NCBI GenBank assembly: GCA_030427485.1
Contig: JAUICG010000008.1
Location: 1-64,000, forward strand
Direction of reading: 5' to 3'
DNA: 64,000 nt
Origin: Gammaproteobacteria bacterium
Lineage (GTDB): Bacteria; Pseudomonadota; Gammaproteobacteria; Pseudomonadales; Halieaceae
The notes under the pieces are model-generated. The model did not search any database. It saw only the letters and a list, made by a program, of their open reading frames with translations, and was not told where the DNA came from. A program made the translations under genes and the position numbers. How positions within the stretch are numbered: position 1 is the stretch's first letter; the number at the start of each line of letters is the position of its first letter. Positions 16,907 to 26,068 of the stretch are shown here, one piece after another.

Positions 16907-18276
16907 TCAATCGCCGCAATCTGCTCGGCGCCATGGTGGCTGCCGCAGTGGGCAGCAAGACGCTGCCCTTACGCGCGCTGGACGCCGCGCAAAACGGCAA
17001 ATCCCGGGTCATTCCCTGGCGCAACTGGTCCGGATCCCAACAGTGCGTGCCCGCGGCGCGCAGCGCGCCCGCGACGGTCGCCGAATTGCAGGAACTCATC
17101 GCCTCGGCGAACGGCACGGTGCGGGCGGTCGGGGCGGGGCACTCGTTCACACCGCTGGTGCCGACTGATGGCACCATCGTCTCCCTCTCCCGCCTGAGCG
17201 GGCTGGTCAATCACGACCCGCAGACACTGCAGGCCACCTTGTGGGCAGGCAGTCGCCTCGGGGACATCGGCCGGCCGCTGGAAGACGCGGGTCAGGCGTT
17301 GATCAATATGCCCGATATCGACGAGCAGACGCTGGCCGGGTGCCTGGCCACGGCGACCCACGGCACAGGGACCGGCATTGGTTGCATGCCGACTTTTATC
17401 GAGGCCTTGCAATTGGTTAACGCCCGCGGCGACCTGGTGGACTGCGACGCGAATAAAAACCCCGAGCTGTTCCAGGCCGCGAAAGTGTCCCTGGGTACGC
17501 TGGGTGTGATCACGCAGGTCAGGCTGCAGAACATGGCCCCGTACCGCTTGCGCAGGGAGACGGTATGGCGTGAGTTCGATGAAATCCTGGAAATAGCAGA
17601 TACCATGGCCGACCAGCACCGCAATTTTGAGTTTTTCTATATACCGTTTTCCGGCATGGGTTTTACCGATACGCATGACCTGACCGATGAACCCCTGGGC
17701 TCGACCGAGAAGATTGACAGCAATGATTCCGTGCAGGACCTGAAACTGGCCCGTGACTGGCTGGAGGGCTCGCCGGGGCTGCGCGAGTTGATTCTCAGCA
17801 CTGTGGTGAAAACCCTCAAAGATGAGGTCACGGTCGAAAGTTCCTGGAAGAACTATACCAGTGAACGCAATGTCCGCTTCAACGAGATGGAGTACCACCT
17901 GCCGCGAGAACACGGCCTGCAGGCGATGCGGGAGATTCGCAGCGTACTGGAAACACAGCACCCGGAAGTGTTCTTCCCCATCGAGGTCCGCTATATCAAG
18001 GGTGACGATATCTGGCTCAGCCCTTTCCATCAGCGCGATACCTGCTCGATAGCGGTGCACCGCTATTTTGAAGACGACTACAAGCCGTATTTCAGGAGCG
18101 TCGAGCCAATTTTCAGGAAGTACAACGGCCGTCCGCACTGGGGCAAGCTCAACACCCTGCAGCGGGCGGATTTCCGTAAACTCTATCCGCGTTGGGATGA
18201 TTTCAACGAGGTGCGCAAAACGGTCGACCCGGGTGGGCGGTTCCTCAACCCCTACCTGGCCGGATTGTTCGGCTAA
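16903..18276 (+). CDS. FAD-dependent D-arabinono-1,4-lactone oxidase-like enzyme, Tat-exported
   Basis: A 457-residue flavoprotein. The N terminus (INRRNLLGAMVAAAVGS) looks like a twin-arginine signal. The FAD-binding_4 domain follows: VRAVGAGHSFTPLVPTDG contains the His that carries covalent FAD in aldonolactone oxidases, and LATATHGTGTG is a second conserved FAD segment. The C-terminal ALO domain runs from about residue 200 to the end, closing with GRPHWGKLNTL and DPGGRFLNPYL. Family members oxidise aldonolactones or sugar alcohols. Coupling to a cytochrome c gene (4-base overlap) suggests it acts as a periplasmic dehydrogenase feeding the respiratory chain rather than reducing oxygen. Followed 18 bases later by the PLP enzyme. 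Confidence 0.9.
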   Translation: MINRRNLLGAMVAAAVGSKTLPLRALDAAQNGKSRVIPWRNWSGSQQCVPAARSAPATVAELQELIASANGTVRAVGAGHSFTPLVPTDGTIVSLSRLSGLVNHDPQTLQATLWAGSRLGDIGRPLEDAGQALINMPDIDEQTLAGCLATATHGTGTGIGCMPTFIEALQLVNARGDLVDCDANKNPELFQAAKVSLGTLGVITQVRLQNMAPYRLRRETVWREFDEILEIADTMADQHRNFEFFYIPFSGMGFTDTHDLTDEPLGSTEKIDSNDSVQDLKLARDWLEGSPGLRELILSTVVKTLKDEVTVESSWKNYTSERNVRFNEMEYHLPREHGLQAMREIRSVLETQHPEVFFPIEVRYIKGDDIWLSPFHQRDTCSIAVHRYFEDDYKPYFRSVEPIFRKYNGRPHWGKLNTLQRADFRKLYPRWDDFNEVRKTVDPGGRFLNPYLAGLFG

Positions 18277-18294
18277 ACATTACGGGGTCCGGAT

Positions 18295-19593
18295 ATGAAG
18301 CGTCGTACACTCATTCTGGGCGGGGTGGCCGGGACACTGGGCCTGGGCGCCCTGTTGCGCCCCCGTGACCGGGGGCGGGATCACTCCGCGTATTTCACCG
18401 AACTTGGCACCGCACTGGACCAGGCCGGGCAGGCCAAGCCGACACTGGTCGTGGACCGGCAACTGCTACAAGCCAATATCGAGACGCTGATGTCGCATAT
18501 CAATGGCCGCTTTGCGTACCGCGTGGTGGCGAAATCGCTGCCATCGCTGCCACTGCTGGAAACCGTGATGCGCGCCTCGGGCAGCGACCGCCTGATGCTT
18601 TTTCACCAGCCCTTCATCAACCAGGTGGCGGTGCGCTTCCCGCAAGCGGATATCCTGCTGGGCAAGCCGATGCCGGCGGCTGCCGCGTTGAATTTCTACC
18701 GGCAGTTTCCGGGGGGCGCTTTTGATCCGCAGCGCCAGCTTCGCTGGTTGCTGGATACATCACAGCGCGTTGCGCAATACGCGGCGCTGGCGAATAGCCT
18801 CGGGCAGACGATGCAGGTGTGTATCGAACTGGATGTTGGCCTGCATCGCGGTGGCGTGAGTAACGACGAGCAACTGCTGGCTATGCTGGAGCAGATTCAG
18901 TTATCGCCCCACCTGCAGTTCTGTGGCCTCATGGGTTACGAGCCGCATATTGTGAAAATGCCGGTAGGCGACCCCATCGATTACCGGGATGACGCCGTGG
19001 CCTTGTACCGTCATTACGTGGACGTCGCCCGCAACTATCTCGGCGCGGCCTGGCCGCAGGATGCTGTCCTGAATGCGGGTGGCAGCCCAACCTACCAGCT
19101 GTACGACAAGGGCGAATTTCCATTCAACGAATTGGCGGCCGGGTCCTGCCTGGTCAAACCCACGGATTTTGACATACCGACGCTGGCCGACCACAAAGCC
19201 GCAGCCTATATCGCCACCCCGGTGCTCAAGACGATGGATTCACTGGAAATACCCGGTATCAACCTGGGTGGCCTGCAATCCGCATGGGATCCCAACCGGG
19301 CCCGCACGTTCTTTACCTACGGCGGCTACTGGAAAGCGAAACCCGAATCACCACAGGGCCTGCTCAATAATGGCTTGTACGGACGCTCCACCAATCAGGA
19401 AATGCTGAACGGCTCGCGCAGTATCACGCTGCAACCGGACGACTGGGTGTTCCTGCGGCCCACGCAGAGCGAATTTGTGTTTCTGCAGTTCGGCGATATC
19501 GCTGTCTACGACAATGGCGGAATCACCGACTTCTGGCCGGTGTTTACCGAGTCACCGCGCTACGCGCCGCGCGCGGCGGCAGAGGTCGGCTGA
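18295..19593 (+). CDS. Alanine racemase-fold (DSD1-like) PLP enzyme with Tat-like signal
   Basis: A 432-residue fold-type III PLP protein. After the MKRRTLILGGVAG leader (twin-arginine pattern) the barrel starts at KPTLVVDRQLLQANIETL; FAYRVVAKSLPSLPLLE holds the PLP-linking Lys near residue 81. CIELDVGLHRGGV and FCGLMGYEPHIVK are further barrel strands seen in D-threonine aldolase/D-serine dehydratase (DSD1) relatives, and VLNAGGSPTYQLY holds the phosphate-binding Gly-Gly-Ser. The C-terminal beta domain differs from true DSD1. It probably acts on an amino acid or amino sugar outside the cytoplasm. Third gene of the cytochrome-oxidase operon. Confidence 0.8.
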   Translation: MKRRTLILGGVAGTLGLGALLRPRDRGRDHSAYFTELGTALDQAGQAKPTLVVDRQLLQANIETLMSHINGRFAYRVVAKSLPSLPLLETVMRASGSDRLMLFHQPFINQVAVRFPQADILLGKPMPAAAALNFYRQFPGGAFDPQRQLRWLLDTSQRVAQYAALANSLGQTMQVCIELDVGLHRGGVSNDEQLLAMLEQIQLSPHLQFCGLMGYEPHIVKMPVGDPIDYRDDAVALYRHYVDVARNYLGAAWPQDAVLNAGGSPTYQLYDKGEFPFNELAAGSCLVKPTDFDIPTLADHKAAAYIATPVLKTMDSLEIPGINLGGLQSAWDPNRARTFFTYGGYWKAKPESPQGLLNNGLYGRSTNQEMLNGSRSITLQPDDWVFLRPTQSEFVFLQFGDIAVYDNGGITDFWPVFTESPRYAPRAAAEVG

Positions 19594-19696
19594 AGGGTAA
19601 CACCAACTTCAGCACGGCATAGTTACCGCAAGGCTGCCCGGGTATGCGAGAATTCCCGCGGTAGGGTTTTAGCGCTCTGGGGATTGGAGGTAGCGA

Positions 19697-20311
19697 ATGT
19701 TGACCATTACTTGCGCCTTTCTACTCGGTGTCACCGGCTGGACCCTGCTGGAATATGTTCTGCACCGCTTCGTCTTTCACGCATCCAGTATCCGGGGCCC
19801 CGGCGCGAGGGAACACCGCCGCCATCACGCCCAGGTGGACTATTTCGCGCCCGCCTGGCAGAAGGGTCTGGCGGCTGTCGCCGCCATAGCGTTGATATTG
19901 CCGCTGGCAATAGGCCTGGCGGGGGTGCAACCGGGTGCGGCCTTCACGCTCGGTTTTGTCGTGATGTACATACTGTACGAGGTATTGCATCGGCGCGTGC
20001 ATACGCACCCGCCGCGCAGTCGCTATGGCCGCTGGCGCCGCAAGAACCATTTCGCGCACCACTTCACGGATCCGCGTCTCGCCCAGGGCGTGACCACGCC
20101 TGTCTGGGATGCGGTCTTCGGCACGCGGCTAGCGGTCGACCAGGTGCGGGTGCCGCGCCGCCTGGCGATGCGCTGGCTGGTGGATCAGCACGGCGAAATC
20201 CACCCGGCCTACGCGGCGGACTATCGGCTGGTCGGCTCGCGCAGGCGCGATGATGACACCCGGCGCGAGGACCTCGAGGCGTCGCTGGCCAATGAAAAAC
20301 CGCGCAGTTAG
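19697..20311 (+). CDS. Fatty acid hydroxylase / sterol desaturase family membrane protein
   Basis: A 204-residue membrane-bound di-iron oxygenase-like protein. The histidine-box pattern is intact: HRFVFH, EHRRHHAQ, LHRRVHTH and KNHFAHHF, which together bind two irons. Three or four hydrophobic helices flank the boxes. Relatives hydroxylate or desaturate lipids, carotenoids or sterols; the specific substrate cannot be read here. The start is well supported by GGAGGT about six bases upstream. After the last His box the tail is basic and hydrophilic. Confidence 0.88.
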   Translation: MLTITCAFLLGVTGWTLLEYVLHRFVFHASSIRGPGAREHRRHHAQVDYFAPAWQKGLAAVAAIALILPLAIGLAGVQPGAAFTLGFVVMYILYEVLHRRVHTHPPRSRYGRWRRKNHFAHHFTDPRLAQGVTTPVWDAVFGTRLAVDQVRVPRRLAMRWLVDQHGEIHPAYAADYRLVGSRRRDDDTRREDLEASLANEKPRS

Positions 20312-20412
20312 CGATGCACGGGTGAACCGCGCAATGCGTTCAGCCGTATGGTCATTGGACACCTTCGACGCTGTTCCGCTAAAGTCGCAGCATTTTCAGT
20401 TACACCCCAGGT

Positions 20413-21711
20413 ATGAGCGAAATGTGTGCAATGACCAGCCTGAACTATGTGACGGCCGCTGAGGCGGTACAGAATATACAGTCCGGTGAGCGAGTGTTTC
20501 TGCACAGTGCGGCGGCCACCCCGCAGTTGCTGGTGGACGCGATGACCGCGCGTGGGGAAGAACTGCGCTCGGTGGAACTGGTAAGTATTCACACCGAGGG
20601 CACCGCCCCTTACCTGGACCCGCGCTACGACGGTGTGTTCCACCTCAATACGTTTTTTGTCGGTGCGAATACCCGCGAGGCGGTAAACAACGGCATGGCC
20701 AGCTATGTACCGGTATTCCTCAGCGAAATCCCCCAGTTGTTCCGTTCCGGCAAGATGCCACTGGATGTGGCGATGGTACAGGTGAGTCCCCCGGACAAGC
20801 ACGGCTACTGCTCTGTCGGTGTTTCCGTGGATATTACCAACGCCGCGATCGAGACCGCCAGGCACGTTATCGCCCAGGTGAATGCGAATATGCCGAGGGT
20901 GCACGGCAACGGCATTATCCACGTGTCCGCGATAGATGCGCTCGTCCAGTGCGATCAGCCGATCTTCGAATTAGCGCCGCCGGCACCCACGGCAACGGAC
21001 GAGAAAATCGGCGGCTTCATTGCCGGCCTGGTGGAAGATGGCGCGACCCTGCAAACCGGCATTGGCGGCGTGCCGGATGCGGCGCTGCGCGCACTGCGCG
21101 GGCATCGGAATCTCGGCATGCACAGCGAGATGTTTTCCGATGGTGTGATGGAACTGGTGGCATGCGGCGCGCTGAACGGTCGCAACAAGGCGCGGCAGTG
21201 GGGAAAGATCGTGAGCGGGTTCTGCATTGGCTCCAGGGCCCTGTACGATTTTGTCGACGACAACCCGATGATCGAAATGCGCGATATTTCCTACGTTAAC
21301 GATACCTCGGTGATTCGCACCAATCCAAAGGTGACGGCAATCAACAGCGCGCTGGAAGTCGATATCACCGGGCAGGTGTGCGCCGACTCGCTCGGCAGCC
21401 GGCAGTACTCGGGCGTCGGCGGACAGGTTGATTTCATCCGCGGCGCCGCGCTCTCTGAGGGGGGTAAGCCCATAATAGCGCTCAATTCGGTGACGAGTCG
21501 GGGGCAGTCCAGGATCGTGACCCAACTCAAGCCGGGTGCCAGCGTGACTACCAGCAGGGCGCATGTGCACTACGTGGTTACCGAGTACGGAGTCGCCTAT
21601 CTGTACGGCAAAAACCTGCGCCAGCGGGCCTCGGCCCTGATAGCGATTGCTCACCCGGATCATCGCGAGCAGTTGGAGAAGGATGCCTTTGCCCTTTTTC
21701 ATCGACACTAG
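20413..21711 (+). CDS. Acetyl-CoA hydrolase/transferase family CoA-transferase
   Basis: A 432-residue cytosolic enzyme matching 4-hydroxybutyrate/acetate CoA-transferases (Cat1/Cat2 type). Typical segments are QNIQSGERVFLHSAAATPQ, VQVSPPDKHGYCSVG, LQTGIGGVPDAALRAL and LGMHSEMFSDGVMEL, where the Glu is the likely covalent CoA-ester residue; the C-terminal half includes GQVDFIRGA and the YVVTEYGVAYLYGKNLRQRA motif of the family. It transfers CoA between short carboxylic acids. The ATG at 20413 has AGG five bases upstream; an ATG at 20431 is an alternative. Confidence 0.9.
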   Translation: MSEMCAMTSLNYVTAAEAVQNIQSGERVFLHSAAATPQLLVDAMTARGEELRSVELVSIHTEGTAPYLDPRYDGVFHLNTFFVGANTREAVNNGMASYVPVFLSEIPQLFRSGKMPLDVAMVQVSPPDKHGYCSVGVSVDITNAAIETARHVIAQVNANMPRVHGNGIIHVSAIDALVQCDQPIFELAPPAPTATDEKIGGFIAGLVEDGATLQTGIGGVPDAALRALRGHRNLGMHSEMFSDGVMELVACGALNGRNKARQWGKIVSGFCIGSRALYDFVDDNPMIEMRDISYVNDTSVIRTNPKVTAINSALEVDITGQVCADSLGSRQYSGVGGQVDFIRGAALSEGGKPIIALNSVTSRGQSRIVTQLKPGASVTTSRAHVHYVVTEYGVAYLYGKNLRQRASALIAIAHPDHREQLEKDAFALFHRH

Positions 21712-21840
21712 TGTAATCGCGGCCGGAATTTGGTGCTCTCATTACGTTTTTTAACAGTTCGTGTGCTGTCTTTTGATATAAGATGCGTCCGGTTGTTGCA
21801 GGGAGTGACGGCGTTCACCGTATCGCCCGAGAGATTTTGA

Positions 21841-22908
21841 ATGCTTAACAGACTGAAAAAGCTGGTTGTACCGCTGGGGATTGTCACTGCGGCCATTGCC
21901 CTGGCAGTGGTAATGGTGAACTCTCGCGAACAGCTTCAGCCCGGCGCTGCCGCGCAAGCCCTGCCGCACGTGCAGGCAGTGGAAGTGACATTAGCTGATG
22001 TACCCATTTCTGTCGTGGCCCATGGGAATGTCACTTCCCGCTACGAGTTGGAACTGGCGAGCGAGGTGACGGGAAGAATAGTGTGGGTGGCGCCAGACTT
22101 TCAGCCCGGCGAAATAGTTGCCGCGGGCAGCGTATTGCTGCGGGTCGATCCGGTCAATTACCAGCTTGCCCTGGCGCAGGCGAAAGCGGCGCTGGCCACC
22201 GCCAATATGGCGCTGGCGGATGCCACGGCGCTGAAGCGCAAGGCGGCGATAGGCGAGGCGGAACTGAATATCGAGGCTGCGCACCAGAATGTCATCAAGG
22301 CAGAGCAGGACCTGGCCTACACGGAGATCAAGGCGCCTTTCAATGCGGTGATCGACAGGCAACTGGTGGAGTTCGGGCAGTTCATCAGCATGGGCCAGCC
22401 GGTGGCGAGGTTACTCAGCAGCGATACGGCAGAAGTCACGCTGCCGGTGACGTCTGCCGAGGCGGGATTTCTCGAGTCGTCATTGGGTACCCCTGTCGTG
22501 CTCAGCGCCCGGATAGGCGAGCGGGAGCAACGGTGGCAGGCGACGTTGTCGCGGATTGAGGCGCGTGTCGACCAGGCCTCGCGGGTGATTCCGGTCATCG
22601 CGGAGGTCGCCTCGCCTTACGACACCACGGTTCACGAGCACAGGTTACCGCTAGGCTTGTTTGTTACCGCGACACTCCCGGGGCGGCCGGTGAGTTCCGC
22701 GGTGCGACTGCCGGATTCGGTAGTACACGGCGGTGATTCGGTGTTCGTGGTGACGGGAGACAGCCTGCACCGGAAGCGGGTGAATGTGATCCATCGGGAA
22801 GACGGGTCGGTGGTGATTAATGACGGGCTGGAAACCGGTGACCGGGTGGTCTCCACGCGCCTGGACATGATGTTTGAAGGGATGAAAGTCGAGCTGAGCG
22901 ATGGCTGA
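21841..22908 (+). CDS. RND efflux periplasmic adaptor subunit
   Basis: A 355-residue membrane fusion protein with an uncleaved N-terminal anchor (residues 8-27). Lipoyl halves are seen at FQPGEIVAAGSVLLRVDP and IKAPFNAVIDRQLVEFGQ, separated by a short coiled coil of Ala-rich heptads (AQAKAALATANMALADA). The beta-barrel and membrane-proximal domains follow, with VRLPDSVVHGGDSVFVV. Its last eight bases overlap the permease gene start, so they are translated together. No outer membrane partner lies nearby; it may share the TolC encoded at 11143-12465. Confidence 0.92.
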   Translation: MLNRLKKLVVPLGIVTAAIALAVVMVNSREQLQPGAAAQALPHVQAVEVTLADVPISVVAHGNVTSRYELELASEVTGRIVWVAPDFQPGEIVAAGSVLLRVDPVNYQLALAQAKAALATANMALADATALKRKAAIGEAELNIEAAHQNVIKAEQDLAYTEIKAPFNAVIDRQLVEFGQFISMGQPVARLLSSDTAEVTLPVTSAEAGFLESSLGTPVVLSARIGEREQRWQATLSRIEARVDQASRVIPVIAEVASPYDTTVHEHRLPLGLFVTATLPGRPVSSAVRLPDSVVHGGDSVFVVTGDSLHRKRVNVIHREDGSVVINDGLETGDRVVSTRLDMMFEGMKVELSDG

Positions 22909-25900
22909 GTCGCGCTACGCCAATGAGAAGGGTCCGATCGGCTGGATGGCCTCCAACCCGATTGCGGCCAACCTGCTGCTGTTGATTGTACTGGTTGCTG
23001 GCCTGATCGCGGTGAAAGATATCCGCAAGGAAGTCTTCCCGAGTTTCCCCACCGAGACGTTCACCGTGACAGTGCCTTATCCGGGCAGCTCTCCGGAAGA
23101 AATAGAGCAGGGTATTCTGCTCAAGGTCGAGGAAGCACTGCGCGATATTATCGGTATCAAGGAAATACGCAGCACCGCGATGGAAGGCATGGGCGTCGTC
23201 ACGGTGCAAATGGAAGCCGGTAGTGATATCGCCAAGGCGCTCAACCAGGCCAAGGTCCGGGTGGACGGTATACCCGCGTTTCCGCTGGATGCGGAGGAGC
23301 CGATAGTTGAAGAGGTCACCAGCCGTGGTGACGCGATGCGCGTCAGTGTCTACGGCAATCTTGACGAGGTCGGCTTGAAACAGCTGGCGGAACAGGTCCG
23401 TGAGGAGATTCTCGACCTGGAGGGCATCAGCGAGATTCGCGTTCTCGGTGAGCGCAGTTATGAAGTGTCCATCGAAGTCTCCACCGAGGCGATGAGGCGC
23501 TATGGGCTCGATTTTGATCAGGTAGTGGCCGCCGTCAAGAGTCGCTCGAGGGATTTGCCGGGCGGCAGCATGCGCACCGACCAGGGCTCGATCAAGTTAC
23601 GCTCGGTATCCCAGGCCTATACCGGCGAGGATTTTGCGTCATTGAATCTGCTTACCCGCTCAGACGGCACGTCGATCAAGCTCGGGGAGGTAGCCACGGT
23701 GGTCGACGGTTTCGAGGACCAGCCGGTCTTGAGCACGCTCAATGGTCGTCGCGCCATCACCCTGATTATCGACAGGGTCGGCAACCAGGATGTGCTGCAG
23801 ATAACCGATCAGTTGCGCGGCTATGTTGCAGACAAGCAGGCCAGCCTCGCCGATGGGGTTTTCATCGTCGGCTGGATAGATGAGAGCAATATTCTGCGCG
23901 GCCGTATCGACCTGATGCTGCGCAACGCCGCCCAGGGCGCGATACTGGTGGTCATCGCGCTCGCCCTGTTCCTCGATCTCAGGCTGGCGCTTTGGGTGAT
24001 AGTGGGCGTGCCCTTTGCGATATTGGCTACTCTGGCCACGATTCACTTTGCCGGCCTGCCTGTGTCGATCAATATCATGTCGGTCTTCGCGTTCATACTT
24101 GTGCTGGGTATCCTGGTCGACGACGGGATCGTGACGGCCGAGAGTGCCTACGCGTACCTGCAGGCCGAGCGCCAGGGGCTGGCCAGCGTACTGCGCGGCG
24201 TGCGCAGGGTTTCGACGGCGACGGTATTCGGCGCCCTGACCACAATGATCGCCTTTGGTCCAACCATGTTGTTGACCGAGGGGTTTGCGCGCGTGGGTAC
24301 GCATATGGGTCCGGTGGTTGTCCTCTGTATTTTCTTTTCCCTGATCGAGACCAAGTTGATTCTGCCAGCGCATTTGCGCCACCTTCGCGTGGACCGCACA
24401 GCGTCCAGCGGTTTGCGCGGCGCGATAGAGCGCTTCCAGGGTCGCTTTGCGAGTGCGCTGAGTAATTTTGCCGCCGGTCCCTACCGGCGCTTTCTCCTGT
24501 TTTGCCTGCAGCACCGCTACACCACGATAGCGGTGTTCATTGCCATGCTCATTGTCTCGACGGCTCTGATTCCCTCCGGCCTGGTCAGGTTTGTGTTTTT
24601 CCCGAATGTGCCTTCGGACCAGATTTTCGTCTACCTGGAAATGCCGCAGGGTGCGTCCTGGAAAAAAACCCACGAGTATGCGCTGCGAATAGAAGCGGCG
24701 GCGCGGCGGATGAATGAGCGCTACCTCGACGAGGTGGGTACCTCGGTTGACGTGATCAGGGAACTGTTGGTGATATCGGAGAGCGACACCAGTGCCAGGT
24801 TGGATATCGATCTGGTACCCAGTGAAGAGCGCACTGTCAGCTCCGTGCAACTGGCGCAGTGGTTGCGCGAGGAGCTCGGCAGCTTCGAAGGCATCCGCTC
24901 GCTCTATATTGACGCGGTGGCAGGGCCCCCGGGCGCTGCGCTCGAGCTGCAGTTGGTGGGCCAGGACCTGGAAGCCCTGCGTCGCGCCGCCGAGGATGTG
25001 AAACGCGCACTCGGCAGGATGCGGGGAGTGCAGGATATCGGTGACAGCTTTAATTCCGGCGGTCGCGAGCTGAATATCCGTGTTACCGCCGAGGGTGAAG
25101 CGTTGGGACTGGGAGACGTGGATCTCGCCCGGCAGGTGCGCCAGGCCTTCTTCGGTGCAGAGGTGCAGCGCGTCCAGCGCGGGCGCAACGAGGTACGGGT
25201 CTATGTGCGGTTGCCCGCTGATGATCGCAGCCGGATCGACAGCCTCAACGCGCTGTGGATACGCCTGCCGGACGGGCGCACGGTGCCGTTCTCCGTGGTG
25301 GGCACTGCGCACGAAACAACCGGCCTGAGCAACATAGATCGTATAGACCGCAAGCGGGTCGTCAGGGTGGAGGCCGATATCAACAAGATGGTGGTCGAGC
25401 CCAGTGAAGTGAGCGATTTGCTCCAGACACAGGTATTGCCTGAGTTGCTGGCGAAGTATCCCGGTATCGATTTCGATTTTGGCGGCGAGACAGAAGCGCA
25501 GGAGGAAACATCGTCGGTGTTGCTCTACGGCCTTGTCATTGTGTTGTTGATGATCTTTGGGGCTCTGGCGATACCGCTTAAGAGCTATATTGAGCCCCTG
25601 TTGATCATGTCCGTAATCCCCTTTGGTATTATCGGCGCGATCCTCGGGCACCTGGTACTGGGCAAGGATGTCAGCATGCTGTCGGTCATAGGTATCATCG
25701 GCCTGGTGGGTGTTGTGGTCAACGACAGCCTGGTGATGGTGGATTTCATCAATCACCACATCGATGAGGGTCACGATTGGCGGTCCGCGGTGGTTGAAGC
25801 GGGCCCACAACGCTTTCGCGCGGTGATTCTCACCTCGGTCACCACGTTCCTCGGTCTGCTGCCGATACAGATGGAGACGTCTATCCAGTCCGAGTTCGTA

Positions 25901-26047
25901 AAGCCGATGGCGATATCGATCGCGTTTGGCGTGCTGTTTGCAACGGTGGTGACGCTGATTCTTGTCCCCGTGGTCTACTATGTGGCCAACGATGTGGCGG
26001 AGCGGCTGAAGGCGATCTGGTCGGGGGCCGCTCAGTCGAATCCCTAG
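22901..26047 (+). CDS. RND efflux permease (AcrB/HAE-type)
   Basis: A 1048-residue inner-membrane pump of normal family length. Helix 1 is in NPIAANLLLLIVLVAGLIAV; KDIRKEVFPSFP precedes the first porter domain; the proton-relay Asp pair is in LVLGILVDDGIVTAESAY; the second half repeats the pattern with VLLYGLVIVLLMIFGALAIP and GLVGVVVNDSLVMVDF. The sequence style resembles the HAE1-like pumps of marine Gammaproteobacteria that move hydrophobic or lipid-like compounds, but specificity is unknown. It overlaps the adaptor gene by eight bases and ends 21 bases before the convergent RlmD gene. Confidence 0.93.
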   Translation: MAESRYANEKGPIGWMASNPIAANLLLLIVLVAGLIAVKDIRKEVFPSFPTETFTVTVPYPGSSPEEIEQGILLKVEEALRDIIGIKEIRSTAMEGMGVVTVQMEAGSDIAKALNQAKVRVDGIPAFPLDAEEPIVEEVTSRGDAMRVSVYGNLDEVGLKQLAEQVREEILDLEGISEIRVLGERSYEVSIEVSTEAMRRYGLDFDQVVAAVKSRSRDLPGGSMRTDQGSIKLRSVSQAYTGEDFASLNLLTRSDGTSIKLGEVATVVDGFEDQPVLSTLNGRRAITLIIDRVGNQDVLQITDQLRGYVADKQASLADGVFIVGWIDESNILRGRIDLMLRNAAQGAILVVIALALFLDLRLALWVIVGVPFAILATLATIHFAGLPVSINIMSVFAFILVLGILVDDGIVTAESAYAYLQAERQGLASVLRGVRRVSTATVFGALTTMIAFGPTMLLTEGFARVGTHMGPVVVLCIFFSLIETKLILPAHLRHLRVDRTASSGLRGAIERFQGRFASALSNFAAGPYRRFLLFCLQHRYTTIAVFIAMLIVSTALIPSGLVRFVFFPNVPSDQIFVYLEMPQGASWKKTHEYALRIEAAARRMNERYLDEVGTSVDVIRELLVISESDTSARLDIDLVPSEERTVSSVQLAQWLREELGSFEGIRSLYIDAVAGPPGAALELQLVGQDLEALRRAAEDVKRALGRMRGVQDIGDSFNSGGRELNIRVTAEGEALGLGDVDLARQVRQAFFGAEVQRVQRGRNEVRVYVRLPADDRSRIDSLNALWIRLPDGRTVPFSVVGTAHETTGLSNIDRIDRKRVVRVEADINKMVVEPSEVSDLLQTQVLPELLAKYPGIDFDFGGETEAQEETSSVLLYGLVIVLLMIFGALAIPLKSYIEPLLIMSVIPFGIIGAILGHLVLGKDVSMLSVIGIIGLVGVVVNDSLVMVDFINHHIDEGHDWRSAVVEAGPQRFRAVILTSVTTFLGLLPIQMETSIQSEFVKPMAISIAFGVLFATVVTLILVPVVYYVANDVAERLKAIWSGAAQSNP

Positions 26048-26068
26048 GGCATGGCGTAGCGACGCGAG

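Noticed and set aside
21751-21782. TTAACA and TATAAG upstream of the second RND operon.
   Set aside because: Spacing is 20 bases and neither hexamer is strong; not called as a promoter.
23660-25810. Long open frame (716 codons) on the minus strand opposite the second RND permease.
   Set aside because: It is an antisense shadow of a strongly conserved gene; its sequence is His/Arg/Gln-rich without any domain, and high GC keeps such frames open.
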